Source: Aurantimonas endophytica
GTDB lineage: Bacteria; Pseudomonadota; Alphaproteobacteria; Rhizobiales; Rhizobiaceae
DNA length: 64,000 nt
NCBI RefSeq assembly: GCF_014196845.1
Contig: NZ_JACIEM010000001.1
Coordinates: forward strand, 620,001 to 684,000
Direction of reading: 5' to 3'
The notes under the pieces are model-generated. The model ran no database searches and was not told the DNA's origin. It saw only the letters and a program-made list of their open reading frames with translations. Of this stretch, positions 1-9,518 are shown in pieces (positions within the stretch are counted from its first letter, which is position 1; the number at the start of each line of letters is the position of its first letter). Position numbers and translations under genes: made by a program.

Positions 1-1
1 G

Positions 2-439
2 GCGCTGGCCAACGGCTATGACCACGTCATCAACTATCGCACGGACGATTTTGTCGCACGCGTCGCGGAAATCACCGACGGCCGCAAATGCGACGTGGTT
101 TACGACGCTGTCGGCAAGGACACATTCCCCGGCAGTCTCGACTGCCTGCGAAAGAGGGGGTTGTGGGCGTCGTTCGGGCACGCTTCCGGCAAGGCGCCGG
201 CGTTCGAAATCAGCCTCCTCAACCAGAAGGGCTCGCTCTTCGCCACCAGACCCAGTATCTACAGCTACAACAGCACGACGGAAGAGCTGGACGCTTCGGC
301 GAAAGCGGTCTTCGACATCGTCGGGTCGGGTGCGGTCAGGATAACAGTCGGACAAACCTATCCGCTGTCGGAGGCTGCCGAGGCCCATCGGGACCTCGAT
401 GCCCGCCGCACGGTTGGAGCCAGTGTCCTGACGGTCTGA
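2..439 (+). CDS. Quinone oxidoreductase / zinc-type dehydrogenase, C-terminal part
   Basis: The open frame enters from the left edge and encodes the last ~145 residues of a medium-chain dehydrogenase/reductase of the NADPH:quinone reductase (QOR) type. Visible features are the end of the Rossmann fold (GYDHVINY, then CDVVYDAVGKDTF, then a GLWASFGHASG loop) and the terminal substrate-domain helix YPLSEAAEAHRDLDARRTVG, typical of this family. Such enzymes reduce quinones or enones with NADPH in the cytoplasm. The N-terminus lies outside the window, so the exact subfamily cannot be told. Confidence 0.9.
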   Translation, partial: ALANGYDHVINYRTDDFVARVAEITDGRKCDVVYDAVGKDTFPGSLDCLRKRGLWASFGHASGKAPAFEISLLNQKGSLFATRPSIYSYNSTTEELDASAKAVFDIVGSGAVRITVGQTYPLSEAAEAHRDLDARRTVGASVLTV

Positions 440-567
440 GCATCGCGAGGTCGGCCCGGACTACGGATCGACCTTCGCCTAACATCCTTTCTCTTCGCAG
501 TCGCGGAACGTGCGAGGCCGCTGGCGACTTGTTGCGACATCATCCTCCTCCACACGCGAGCCCGCAC

Positions 568-2826
<2,259 letters not shown>

Positions 2827-2847
2827 ACCGCAGTCTTTCGAACGACA

Positions 2848-2886
2848 AACGAATGACGCCGGCGCATCGCGCCGGCGTCATTCGTT
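2848..2886 (+). terminator. Perfect 18-bp hairpin after glgX
   Basis: An 18-bp perfect inverted repeat (AACGAATGACGCCGGCGC and its complement) around an ATC loop, starting 22 bases after the glgX stop. There is no long U-run, but the stem is very stable, so a role in termination or 3'-end protection is likely. Confidence 0.75.
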
Positions 2887-2896
2887 ATTGGCCCTG

Positions 2897-2922
2897 GCCG
2901 CCGTCGCACGCGCGACGGCGGC
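2897..2922 (+). terminator. Second hairpin with short T-run
   Basis: An 11-bp GC-rich stem (GCCGCCGTCGC / GCGACGGCGGC) with an ACGC loop, followed by ATTTTC. It fits a rho-independent terminator for glgX, acting in series with the hairpin just upstream. Confidence 0.6.
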
Positions 2923-2999
2923 ATTTTCATGTTCGCCTCGGAACGATTTCACCTTTCCGCCATTATTCCCGCAGATCTGACAAGATGCGGAAAAATAAC

Positions 3000-3278
3000 A
3001 TGAAATTCACTGTCATTGCCGGCGCCCTCGTGGCCGCCGCGGGCTTCCTGTCGACCCCGGTTTCGGCCCAGGATCAGGGCGCCGATGCCCTTTACGAGAT
3101 GGCATCGCTGGACACGAGCCAGCTTCGGACCAACGAAGACGCTGGCTTCGTGCCGGTGCCGACTCCGCGCCCGGCGGCGATCGAGCAGGCATCTGCCCCG
3201 GCAGTGGCACCCGTCGAGATCCGCCGCACGGCCGAAGGCATCCGCCTCGTCGGGCCGCGCTTCTTTCCGGCCGACTAG
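3000..3278 (+). CDS. Small exported protein, unknown function
   Basis: 92 residues: MKFTVIAGALVAAAGFLST, a Sec signal peptide with probable cleavage after VSA, then about 70 mature residues rich in Pro and Ala (PVPTPRPAA) ending in EGIRLVGPRFFPAD. An alternative in-frame ATG at 2985 adds MRKNN. The mature part has no recognised domain and looks like a periplasmic protein with a flexible middle. Its stop overlaps the convergent DUF190 gene by four bases. Confidence 0.7.
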   Translation: MKFTVIAGALVAAAGFLSTPVSAQDQGADALYEMASLDTSQLRTNEDAGFVPVPTPRPAAIEQASAPAVAPVEIRRTAEGIRLVGPRFFPAD

Positions 3279-3622
3279 GCCTCTTTGCCGGGCCCGTACC
3301 GGCGGACCTGGACGGTTTCGACCGTCACCAGTCCGCTGGTCATCAGCTGGTCCAGCACCGGCAGGAAAGCGTCGATGGCGGCTTCGCCGTCGACGATCTC
3401 CACGACCAGCGGCAGATCGTCCGACAGCCGCAGCACGTTCATCGTGTGCAGGCGGCTCGAATGGCCGAAGCCGAGTGCGCCCCGCAGCACGGTGGCGCCC
3501 GCCAGATGCATCTCCCGCGCCTTCAAGACGATGGCCTCATAGAGGGGGCGACCGTCGCTCTTGTCGCCTTCGCCGATGAAGATGCGTAGGATGCGCGCCT
3601 GCTCAGCTATGTCCATCGCCAT
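3275..3622 (-). CDS. DUF190 family protein, partner of CrcB
   Basis: 115 residues matching the DUF190 family (ferredoxin-like, PII-like alpha/beta fold): RILRIFIGEGDKSDGRPLYEAIVLKAREMHLAGATVLRGALGFG, then LPLVVEIVDGEAAIDAFLP. DUF190 genes commonly sit beside crcB, and a role in fluoride resistance is inferred from that. The start at 3622 is preceded by GGAG seven bases away and overlaps the upstream crcB end by 20 bp, so the three genes form one leftward translationally coupled operon. Confidence 0.9.
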   Translation of the reverse strand: MAMDIAEQARILRIFIGEGDKSDGRPLYEAIVLKAREMHLAGATVLRGALGFGHSSRLHTMNVLRLSDDLPLVVEIVDGEAAIDAFLPVLDQLMTSGLVTVETVQVRRYGPGKEA

Positions 3623-4091
3623 CCGAATTCTCCAATTCCCGTTTCAGGGCGCCAAGTCCGCCGATGCCGTTGAGCCGCGTGGCGATGACGAAGCCCAGCC
3701 AGACGGCGACCAGCCAGGTGACCACCGAAACGCCAACATAGGTGGCCGCCATCAGATAATGCCCCGCGGCGAGGAACCGCACGCTTTCGAGGCTGAACAC
3801 CGAGAACGTCGTGAAGCCGCCGCAGAGGCCGGCGATGACGAATTGCCGGACCCCGGCGCTCGCCATCAGGCGCCCCCCGGGCTCGCTGAGCGTCGCGAAG
3901 AAGCCGATGACGAAAGAACCCACGACGTTGGCGACGAGCGTGCCCCATGGAAAGCCGGGGCCGGCGAGCGCCAGCGAGACCAGCATCCGTCCGACACCGC
4001 CGATCGCCGCGCCAAGCCCGACGAGGCCGTAAAGCCCGATACTGTCGCCCGCGCCACGCCACCACGGAAGCGCGGCGTTGTCCCGGCTCAT
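3603..4091 (-). CDS. crcB: Fluoride channel CrcB/Fluc, second subunit
   Basis: 162 residues with four predicted membrane helices. The Fluc signature is present: GGVGRMLVS, FPWGTLVANVVGSFVIGFF and the pore motif GLCGGFTTFSVFS (Phe box). Fluc proteins are dual-topology fluoride exporters of the inner membrane. The ATG overlaps the stop of the upstream crcB by four bases (ATGA). Two consecutive crcB genes suggest a heterodimeric channel, with each subunit in opposite orientation. The C-terminus continues about 25 residues beyond the last helix. Confidence 0.93.
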   Translation of the reverse strand: MSRDNAALPWWRGAGDSIGLYGLVGLGAAIGGVGRMLVSLALAGPGFPWGTLVANVVGSFVIGFFATLSEPGGRLMASAGVRQFVIAGLCGGFTTFSVFSLESVRFLAAGHYLMAATYVGVSVVTWLVAVWLGFVIATRLNGIGGLGALKRELENSDGDGHS

Positions 4092-4498
4092 GCGGGCGCC
4101 GTCGCCGTGAAGGTACAGGCGAGCAGCATGCCGATCGCCACAGCCGAAAGGCACAGCCCCAGCGACAGGACGACGTTGGCCACCGCCCGCCGCATGTCGC
4201 CCGTGCGGGCCAGAGCGAGTGTCAGGAGGCTGAACGACGACACCGTCGTATAGCTGCCGAGAAATCCGGTAACGGCGAGGAACCACACCTCCGGATCCGC
4301 GAACGGCGTCCGGCTGCGCGCCAGCACGGCGAGTACGCCGATAGTGAACGCGCCGGTTACGTTCACGACCATCGTCCCCCAGGGAAAGATCTCGCCGACC
4401 GCCCGCGCCACCGCGCCGGAGACGAAGAACCGCGCCATTCCGCCAACGGCGCTGCCCGCGGCGACGAGGGCGATCGTCAGCCAGAGATGCTCGGTCAT
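4088..4498 (-). CDS. crcB: Fluoride channel CrcB/Fluc, first subunit
   Basis: 136 residues with four hydrophobic segments and the Fluc motifs GGMARFFVSG, FPWGTMVVNVTGAF and GFLGSYTTVSSFS. It is the first gene of the leftward crcB-crcB-DUF190 operon. The family forms homo- or heterodimeric fluoride-selective channels that protect enolase and pyrophosphatase from fluoride. No convincing fluoride riboswitch was seen in the ~120 bases upstream. Confidence 0.93.
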   Translation of the reverse strand: MTEHLWLTIALVAAGSAVGGMARFFVSGAVARAVGEIFPWGTMVVNVTGAFTIGVLAVLARSRTPFADPEVWFLAVTGFLGSYTTVSSFSLLTLALARTGDMRRAVANVVLSLGLCLSAVAIGMLLACTFTATAPA

Positions 4499-4739
4499 AC
4501 TGCCGGCCTGCTCGTCACCGACACCTCCTCACATTCGCCTGCTGTCCTTGGCGCCGACAGAAGCGCACGCCGCTCGCCTCACACGCGGCTGGGATACCCT
4601 CATGAGACGCAAAGGGCCACGATGAGGAAAATTTCGATACCGCCGACGAAAGTCGAACAAATAGTGAACATAGACTGTCAGCCTGCGAGGAGGGCGCGGA
4701 ACTGGATCAATGCGAGGGCTACCGTTGGGAGGATTTTCA

Positions 4740-5111
4740 GTGACAATCAGTAGCACTTCGGTACTGCTCGATTATTGCAGCTTCTACATCACCGGCGTCG
4801 ACGGCGTCCGAGTTCCCGTCGACCATGACGGAGATGGCGTAACCGCAAACGATGACTGCATCAATGTCACCGCGTCACCTTGGAATGAGGGCGAAACGGC
4901 CATCACGCTCGGAGCTTCCGCGGAGCTTGGTCCGAAAGACGAACTGCCCCGATTTGACGGTCTGCTGAACACGCCCCTGCATCGCCTCGTACTCTTCGAC
5001 GCGAACTTGCCGAAGATCCTATCAATCGATGTGCCCGGCGAGCGGACGCGAGTCCGCATCTGGACCAACCGTCCACTTTGTCCGGACCAGGTGATCATCG
5101 CGGTGGGATGA
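4740..5111 (+). CDS. Unrecognised 123-residue protein, tandem copy 1
   Basis: GTG start, set by an ideal GGGAGGA ribosome site at 4727-4733 (7-base spacing). The product, MTISSTSVLLDYCSFYITG and onward, has no signal peptide or membrane segment. It is predicted to be a compact beta-rich domain with SFYITGVDGVRVP near the start, CINVTASPWNEGETAITLG in the middle, HRLVLFDANLPKILSIDVPG, and a C-terminal RVRIWTNRP..CPDQVIIAVG strand pair. It is clearly homologous to the next gene (same length, colinear motifs). A faint resemblance to the ComJ nuclease-inhibitor fold is only a guess. GC content is slightly below that of neighbouring housekeeping genes. Confidence 0.85.
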   Translation: MTISSTSVLLDYCSFYITGVDGVRVPVDHDGDGVTANDDCINVTASPWNEGETAITLGASAELGPKDELPRFDGLLNTPLHRLVLFDANLPKILSIDVPGERTRVRIWTNRPLCPDQVIIAVG

Positions 5112-5483
5112 ATGCCGATCAGACGGGTTGCCGTCGCGCCCGAATATCTCGGCTTCTACATCGCCGGGACGGACGCCGTCAGGGTTCCGCTGGACCACGA
5201 GCGCGTCGGGATCGTCGCGTCGGAGCAATGCATCAATGTCGGCTGTCTCTACTGGAACGATGGCGACACTACGATCACGCTGGGACGGTTCGCGGAGTTG
5301 CCGACGCAGGCGAGGCCGCCGAAGTTTGACGGCATTCTCGATACGCCCGAGCATCGCGTGGTTCTGTTTGACGCGAACATCCCGGAGATCCTGGCGATGA
5401 CGGTCCCCGACGTGCGGACACGGGTGCGTATCTGGACGAACCACAAGACCGAACCGGATGACGTGATCATCGCGCTGGGATGA
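5112..5483 (+). CDS. Unrecognised 123-residue protein, tandem copy 2
   Basis: Begins with the ATG immediately after the TGA of copy 1, so translation is coupled with no spacer. Paralogous to copy 1: YLGFYIAGTDAVRVPLDH, CINVGCLYWNDGDTTITLG, HRVVLFDANIPEILAMTVPD, RVRIWTNHKTEPDDVIIALG. Both keep Cys-Ile-Asn-Val, an acidic turn and the RVRIWTN strand, so these probably form the functional surface. Two divergent but equal-length copies suggest a heterodimer. The gene lies outside the prophage, 112 bp from the tRNA-Ser gene. Confidence 0.85.
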   Translation: MPIRRVAVAPEYLGFYIAGTDAVRVPLDHERVGIVASEQCINVGCLYWNDGDTTITLGRFAELPTQARPPKFDGILDTPEHRVVLFDANIPEILAMTVPDVRTRVRIWTNHKTEPDDVIIALG

Positions 5484-5595
5484 CGGGCGCGATTGCCTCT
5501 TCGTTCGTCACGCAAAGATGTACGCGAGACGCGCAGCGTTCAGTGCACCCAGGCAAAATTCCCTAGGGGCGGAGCCGACTGGGGTTATCGGCAAA

Positions 5596-5685
5596 TGGCG
5601 GATGGGGTGGGATTCGAACCCACGAGACGGTCTCCCGCCCGCCGGTTTTCAAGACCGGTGCCTTCAACCGCTCGGCCACCCATCC
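5596..5685 (-). tRNA. tRNA-Ser (anticodon UGA)
   Basis: Read on the minus strand: acceptor GGATGGG pairing with CCCATCC, discriminator G, encoded CCA at 5596-5598, D-arm GCCGAGC, anticodon arm CCGGT-CTTGAAA-ACCGG with anticodon TGA, the long variable arm expected for serine, and T-loop TTCGAAT. It decodes UCA (and UCG by wobble). The gene is intact, but its 5' half (5647-5685) lies inside the left attachment repeat, so all DNA upstream of the tRNA is now element DNA. Confidence 0.97.
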
Positions 5686-5686
5686 G
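5647..5686. repeat. attL: 40-bp core within tRNA-Ser 5' half
   Basis: Starts TTTCAAGACCGGTGCCTTCA and runs to CCACCCATCCG. It is identical over 40 bases to 49235-49274. The core runs from the anticodon loop to one base beyond the 5' end of the tRNA. Confidence 0.96.
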
Positions 5687-5739
5687 TGCCTTGTAATCGC
5701 TAGCTTTTCCGGCTTGAGGGCAGGGGCCTGAGGGCCGTC

Positions 5740-5761
5740 TGCTACCGGATTGCTACCGAAC
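5740..5761. promoter_or_regulatory. Left arm-type integrase repeats
   Basis: Two direct TGCTACC heptamers in 11-bp steps (TGCTACCGGAT, TGCTACCGAAC), three bases downstream of the int stop codon. The same doublet occurs at 49097-49118 near attR. A further shared 11-mer, GCCTTGTAATC, occurs at 5688-5698 and 49175-49185. Position and symmetry fit arm-type binding sites of the tyrosine integrase. Confidence 0.75.
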
Positions 5762-5764
5762 GGT

Positions 5765-6913
5765 CTAAGATGCTGGCTTTACAGCCCGCCGGATCGCCGC
5801 GTCAACCTGCTCCGCCGCATCGGCCTGCATCCCCGGCATGACGTGGCTGTAGAGGTCCAGGGTGATCGCGATCGTCGAATGTCCGAGCCGCTCCTGCGCG
5901 ATCTTCGGATGGACGCCAGCCGCGAGCATCTGGGTGGCGTGGCTATGCCTGAGGTCATGGAAGCGGATGCGCTCCAGCTTCGTCTTCGCCAGGATCCGCG
6001 TCCATTCGTGGGTGAGGGACCTCGGCTGAAGCGGCGCGCCGTCGATCTGCGAAACAACGAAGGATCGATCGTCGGGGCGGATGCCGAGCTTCAGCTGCTC
6101 CTCCGCCTGCCGGGCGCGATATGCCTTCAGTTCCTCCACAACGGTCGAGGAGAGGCTCACGACGCGCGACAGGCCGCTCTTGGTCTCCTTCAGCCGGACC
6201 ACGCTCTTGATCTGCTCAGCGGTCTCCACGACGGCGAGGCGGCAGTTCACGAGGTCGACGTTTCGCCAGCGCAGCGCGACGATCTCGCCGCGCCTCAAGC
6301 CGCACATTACAGCCAGGAGGACCGGCACGAAGATCCGGGTATCTCGCACGGCGTCCAGCAGCTCGGCGGTGGTGCCGGCCTCATACGCTCGCATCTCCTT
6401 TCGCTCGACCTTGGGCGGCTTCGATGCCGTCGCAGGGTTCTTCGGCAGCATGTCCCACACCACTGCCTGACTGAGAGCCTTGATCAGCACGCGCCGCATA
6501 TGATGAACGGTGCGCGGCGCAAGGCCTCCCTTGCCGTCGCGACGGCCGCTGGCGAGGGCTGAGGTCCAGGCCGCGTCTATCCTCTCCGTCTTCAGCTTCG
6601 ACAGCAGGACGTCGCCGATCAGCGGGACGATGTTCTTCTGCGCGATCTCGGCATAGCGCTCCAGTGTCTTCGGCGAGACGGCCGACTTCTCGTGATCGAG
6701 CCACCGATCGAGGTAGGCGGCGACCGTCGTCTTCGTCGGCTCGGTATATCCGCCGTGTCGGATGGCTGTAATGATCCGCGCGCATTCCTCCTGCGCCTGC
6801 CTTTTCGTCCCGGCGAAGGAATGCCACTTTCGGCGTCGCTTACCGCCTGCGTCGGGCAGGTCGACAATGATGGCCCACTTGCCCGGCGATCGTTCGCGGA
6901 TGTGACCTTTCAT
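5765..6913 (-). CDS. int: Tyrosine recombinase (phage integrase)
   Basis: 382 residues. An N-terminal arm-binding region (residues 1-60, MKGHIRERSPGKWAIIVDLP) and a SAM-like core-binding domain (~65-165) precede the catalytic domain. Catalytic residues are visible: Arg207 in GLRRGEIVALRW, a Lys in the KETKSG hairpin, His319/Arg322 in HDLRHSHATQM, His345 in LGHSTI and Tyr355 in LDLYSHVM. It inserts and excises the element at the tRNA-Ser site. The start overlaps the stop of the upstream RHH gene (ATGA), so both come from one leftward transcript. Its stop abuts the left arm sites. Confidence 0.97.
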   Translation of the reverse strand: MKGHIRERSPGKWAIIVDLPDAGGKRRRKWHSFAGTKRQAQEECARIITAIRHGGYTEPTKTTVAAYLDRWLDHEKSAVSPKTLERYAEIAQKNIVPLIGDVLLSKLKTERIDAAWTSALASGRRDGKGGLAPRTVHHMRRVLIKALSQAVVWDMLPKNPATASKPPKVERKEMRAYEAGTTAELLDAVRDTRIFVPVLLAVMCGLRRGEIVALRWRNVDLVNCRLAVVETAEQIKSVVRLKETKSGLSRVVSLSSTVVEELKAYRARQAEEQLKLGIRPDDRSFVVSQIDGAPLQPRSLTHEWTRILAKTKLERIRFHDLRHSHATQMLAAGVHPKIAQERLGHSTIAITLDLYSHVMPGMQADAAEQVDAAIRRAVKPAS

Positions 6914-7533
6914 TCGCCCTCTCCTTCCGACTTCGTTCGCTTCGCGAGGATGCGAGCGATCTCGTCTGCAAGAAACTGATCCTGTTCCTCATCATCCATT
7001 TTTTCGAATGAGTCGTGAGTGGCATCAGACCAAGACTGAATGGCTAGAAACAAGGTGCGACGATCATCTCGACTCTTTCGTCGGCGAAGCGCCTCGCTGA
7101 GAGACAAGATTGTTTCATAAATTAGGTCCTTTGACTTCTCCGCTGCGACCGAAAAATTTCGTTCCCCGAGCAATGGTGCGGTCGCTTTGGAAAGCACCTC
7201 CACCTCCATGGCTAGCGTCTCTGCGGCGTCGAATGCATCAGATATAAGTACTTGAGACTTATCGGGGTTGTCGGTCAGGTAAGTCTGATCGATTTCTTCC
7301 TCCACGGCCTCGTACAAGGATCTCATATTCCTCAAGAGTACGTCGGACTGGTCCGAGATGATCTTCATCCGGCCATGAGAAAATATCCCTATTTGGCAAA
7401 GTCGCCTTACGGCCTCGGATCTCGAGCTAATCCGGTTCTCAAACCGCCAATCATCGATACTCTTTAGTTCTTCTTTGCTGATTTTGACGTGTAGGCGCTC
7501 AGTGTCGCCCTCGCCGAGTTTCGGTCGCGCCAT
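6910..7533 (-). CDS. Ribbon-helix-helix DNA-binding protein, int partner
   Basis: 207 residues. The N-terminus (ERLHVKISKEELKSIDDWRFENRISSRSEAVRRLCQIGIF) has the beta-alpha-alpha pattern of an RHH (MetJ/Arc/CopG) domain. The remaining ~150 residues are mostly helical and acidic, with no known domain. The ATG at 7533 follows a TTG, and the shorter start is used. The gene is translationally coupled to int, which suggests a role in controlling integrase or excision. It faces the rightward HTH gene across a 101-bp divergent promoter region holding a palindrome. Codon use is less GC-rich than in the structural genes. Confidence 0.8.
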   Translation of the reverse strand: MARPKLGEGDTERLHVKISKEELKSIDDWRFENRISSRSEAVRRLCQIGIFSHGRMKIISDQSDVLLRNMRSLYEAVEEEIDQTYLTDNPDKSQVLISDAFDAAETLAMEVEVLSKATAPLLGERNFSVAAEKSKDLIYETILSLSEALRRRKSRDDRRTLFLAIQSWSDATHDSFEKMDDEEQDQFLADEIARILAKRTKSEGEGE

Positions 7534-7573
7534 CAAACAATCCCCAGTTTTCGTACGTTATGTGCGCACGAAA

Positions 7574-7586
7574 CGCTTGCCAAGCG
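7574..7586. promoter_or_regulatory. Palindromic operator candidate between divergent genes
   Basis: Perfect 13-base palindrome CGCTTGCCAAGCG in the 101-bp gap between the leftward RHH-int operon and the rightward early genes. A looser TTCGT...ACGAA inverted repeat lies just to its left. The position fits an operator for the RHH or HTH protein controlling the integration/early switch. Confidence 0.5.
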
Positions 7587-7634
7587 GTTAACGGCTGATA
7601 AGGTGTGCACGTATCGCACGATATGGAGCACATC

Positions 7635-7841
7635 ATGACGATCGACGAAGCCTTGGCAAGACCCACCATCTCGGTCCCGGACGCAGGCGCTCTGTTCTTC
7701 GGGTTGGGGAGAAACGCAGCTTACGACGCGGCAAAAAGCGGCGAGATCCCGACCATTCGCATTGGCGGACGGATTGTCGTCCCCGTGGCGCCGCTGGCCG
7801 AACGGGTCGGCCTGCGCAGCACCATCGGGACCGCGGCATGA
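7635..7841 (+). CDS. Small HTH (excisionase/MerR-like) protein
   Basis: 68 residues. TISVPDAGALFFGLGRNAAYDAAKSGEIPTIRIGGRIVVPVAPL is the typical HTH_17 winged-helix pattern of excisionase-like proteins: helix-turn-helix, a GEIPTIRIGGR wing, then a VP strand. The start is set by GGAG at 7625-7628; an upstream ATG at 7623 is possible. As first gene of the rightward early operon opposite int, it is a good candidate for Xis or an early regulator. Its stop overlaps the next start (ATGA). Confidence 0.8.
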   Translation: MTIDEALARPTISVPDAGALFFGLGRNAAYDAAKSGEIPTIRIGGRIVVPVAPLAERVGLRSTIGTAA

Positions 7842-8539
7842 CAAGGGCGGCTCAGAACGTGGAAGGCCCGGCCGAGGGTGCAACCTCGCCGAGCCACGGT
7901 TCCACCTACCCCAGCAAGGATAAGGATATGAACGTCTCAACACATACCACGGCAGCTCGAGAGCCCGCAACGAATCCCTTTCGCTTCGAGGCGGAGTACC
8001 CGGCGGAAGCGACGAAGATCCGCGCGATGGAAGGCGGCGAGCTGATCATCCTAGTGGATGGCCTGATCGCGGCCATGGACGCCTACTTGTCCATCGTGAA
8101 CATGCCCCGGTGCCAAGAGGACAGCCCCTCACACTGCTGGCTCGACTACGAGATGGAGCGCCTTGGCGCAATCCGCGAAATGGCTATGGAAGAAATGCAG
8201 CGCCGGCCTTTCGACGGCGGGCATGATGACGACGAACGCATCCGCTGCATCGTCGCCTATCTCGTCGAGTGCGGCGAGCCGGTTGGTGAACTCCTCGACC
8301 AGACGGCGCAGATGGTGAAGGCGCAGGACACCGCCAAGCGCCAGCGCCGCCATATCAGCGAAATTGGCAAGCTGATCGTCAACGCGATTGTCGATGACGG
8401 GCTTACCGAGCGCGAGCAAATCGCGGCGAGCATCCGCGAACGGCTCGCACCGGACGAGGTCAACGACGCGGACCTACAGGCCGCTGCAGATCATGTTCGG
8501 GCGATATTCGACGAAGCAGAGGCGAGGGCGGCGGCATGA
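7838..8539 (+). CDS. Phage early protein, unknown function
   Basis: 233 residues if started at the ATGA overlap, or 203 from the ATG at 7928, which has its own AAGGATAAGGA leader. The latter (MNVSTHTTAAREPATNPFRFEAEYP) may be the real start. No domain is recognised. The middle is acidic and helical (ELIILVDGLIAAMDAYLSIV) and the C-terminus is helical (LTEREQIAASIRERLAPDEVNDADLQAAADHVRAIFDEAEA). It belongs to the early operon between the HTH gene and the replication genes. Confidence 0.7.
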   Translation: MTRAAQNVEGPAEGATSPSHGSTYPSKDKDMNVSTHTTAAREPATNPFRFEAEYPAEATKIRAMEGGELIILVDGLIAAMDAYLSIVNMPRCQEDSPSHCWLDYEMERLGAIREMAMEEMQRRPFDGGHDDDERIRCIVAYLVECGEPVGELLDQTAQMVKAQDTAKRQRRHISEIGKLIVNAIVDDGLTEREQIAASIRERLAPDEVNDADLQAAADHVRAIFDEAEARAAA

Positions 8540-8751
8540 TCACCAACAGCGATCAAAGGCAGCGCGAGGCGTTCGACGAGTATCTCGCAGCGAAGGCTCT
8601 TGTCGAGCAGACTGCGTCCTTCGAGGATGCACGAGCGGCCGGTGCAGCATGGCGCCGCTTCCTCGACCTCTACCTCCCGACTGACCGGCGGCTGGGCGAG
8701 CCTGCGGCTTGCGCCGTCCTTTCCGTTCAGCATCCGGAGGCGCGGCCATGA
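8536..8751 (+). CDS. Small phage early protein, unknown function
   Basis: 71 residues, coupled to its neighbours on both sides by ATGA overlaps. The sequence is helical (REAFDEYLAAKALVEQTASFEDARAAGAAWRRFLDLY), with no signal, membrane segment or recognised domain. Retention in a tightly packed operon is the main support. Confidence 0.65.
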   Translation: MITNSDQRQREAFDEYLAAKALVEQTASFEDARAAGAAWRRFLDLYLPTDRRLGEPAACAVLSVQHPEARP

Positions 8752-9203
8752 GCAGCAACCCCTGGCACAAGCGCTACCACTCGGACGCGCTCAACGGCTA
8801 CATGGGCCTCAACCTGGAGGAGCGGGGGGCGTACACCACGCTCCTCGACCTCATGTACCAGAGCGGCGAGCCGGTCGTTGATAACGAGCGCCTTGTTGCC
8901 GGGTGGATGCAGGTCTCGCTCCGGCGGTATCGGATCCTGCGCGACGGGCTGATCAAGATCGGCAAGATTATCCGGCTCGACGACGGTCGGCTGACCAATG
9001 CCCGCTTTGAAAAAGAGCGCGAAAACTCCTCGAAAACCTCTCGAAAACGCGCCGAAAACGGATCGAGAGGTGGAGCAAAATCCGCCGAAGTCCGGAAAAA
9101 GCGCAACGATATCAGGGTGCCTGCTCAGCAAGAGCTACAGCAAACTTCAAGCTATACGCGCGCGTTCCAGAAGCCAGAAGCCAGAAGCCAGAGAAGAACC
9201 TGA
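8748..9203 (+). CDS. DUF1376 replication-associated protein, N-terminal part (frame interrupted)
   Basis: 151 residues, with a strong GGAGG site and an ATGA overlap. Residues 1-95 (NPWHKRYHSDALNGYMGLNLEERGAYTTLLDLMYQSGEPVVDN, then GWMQVSLRRYRILRDGLIKIGKI) are the DUF1376 domain found in phage replication modules, resembling a winged-helix origin-binding unit. After a basic linker (SSKTSRKRAENGSRGGAKSAEVRKKRND) the frame runs through three copies of CCAGAAG and stops. The natural C-terminal domain continues in another frame directly downstream, so the gene looks interrupted by a repeat-number change. Confidence 0.85.
   Translation: MSSNPWHKRYHSDALNGYMGLNLEERGAYTTLLDLMYQSGEPVVDNERLVAGWMQVSLRRYRILRDGLIKIGKIIRLDDGRLTNARFEKERENSSKTSRKRAENGSRGGAKSAEVRKKRNDIRVPAQQELQQTSSYTRAFQKPEARSQRRT
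9167..9194. repeat. 7-bp tandem repeat (CCAGAAG) x3 plus partial
   Basis: CCAGAAG occurs at 9167-9173, 9174-9180 and 9181-9187, then a degenerate CCAGAGA. Seven is not a multiple of three, so each gain or loss shifts the frame. Losing one copy joins the DUF1376 frame to the downstream frame, making a 747-bp (248-residue) gene. Confidence 0.9.
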
Positions 9204-9501
9204 CGGTTCTTATTCCGATCCTGACGGATCGGGCGCAAACGCGCCGCCGGACATTCGGAAAGAGCTGTTCGAGGAGGGCGTGAAATCCCTCAGCCGGCAG
9301 ACCGGCAAGCCAGCGACCAGCTGCCGGGCGCTGATCGGCAAATGGCTGAAATCCAGCCGTGACGACTGCCGTGTCGTCCTGACGAAAATCCGGCAGGCGG
9401 AGGTGGATCGGATCGCCGATCCGGTGCCGTGGATCGGGGAAGCGATCAAACCGGCGTGGTCGACAGATCCGGTCGAACGCCAGATGCGGCAATCGTTTTG
9501 A
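9190..9501 (+). pseudogene. C-terminal part of the DUF1376 replication protein, out of frame
   Basis: An open frame with coding character lies one frame away from the DUF1376 gene: FEEGVKSLSRQTGKPATSCRALIGKWLKSS, then VVLTKIRQAEVDRIADPVPWIGEAIK. This matches the C-terminal region usually fused to phage replication-initiator or DUF1376 proteins (a helical segment ending in a P.W/I.A motif). It has no ribosome site of its own near the repeat; an ATG at 8998 in this frame lies inside the DUF1376 gene. It is best read as the separated tail of that gene, restored by loss of one 7-bp unit or by ribosomal slippage. Confidence 0.65.
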
Positions 9502-9518
9502 ACGGCGCGATAATCCCC

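Noticed and set aside
4499-4739. Fluoride riboswitch upstream of crcB
   Set aside because: The minus-strand leader of crcB was read for the conserved pseudoknot segments of the crcB motif and they are not there; only a GGAGG-rich stretch is seen.
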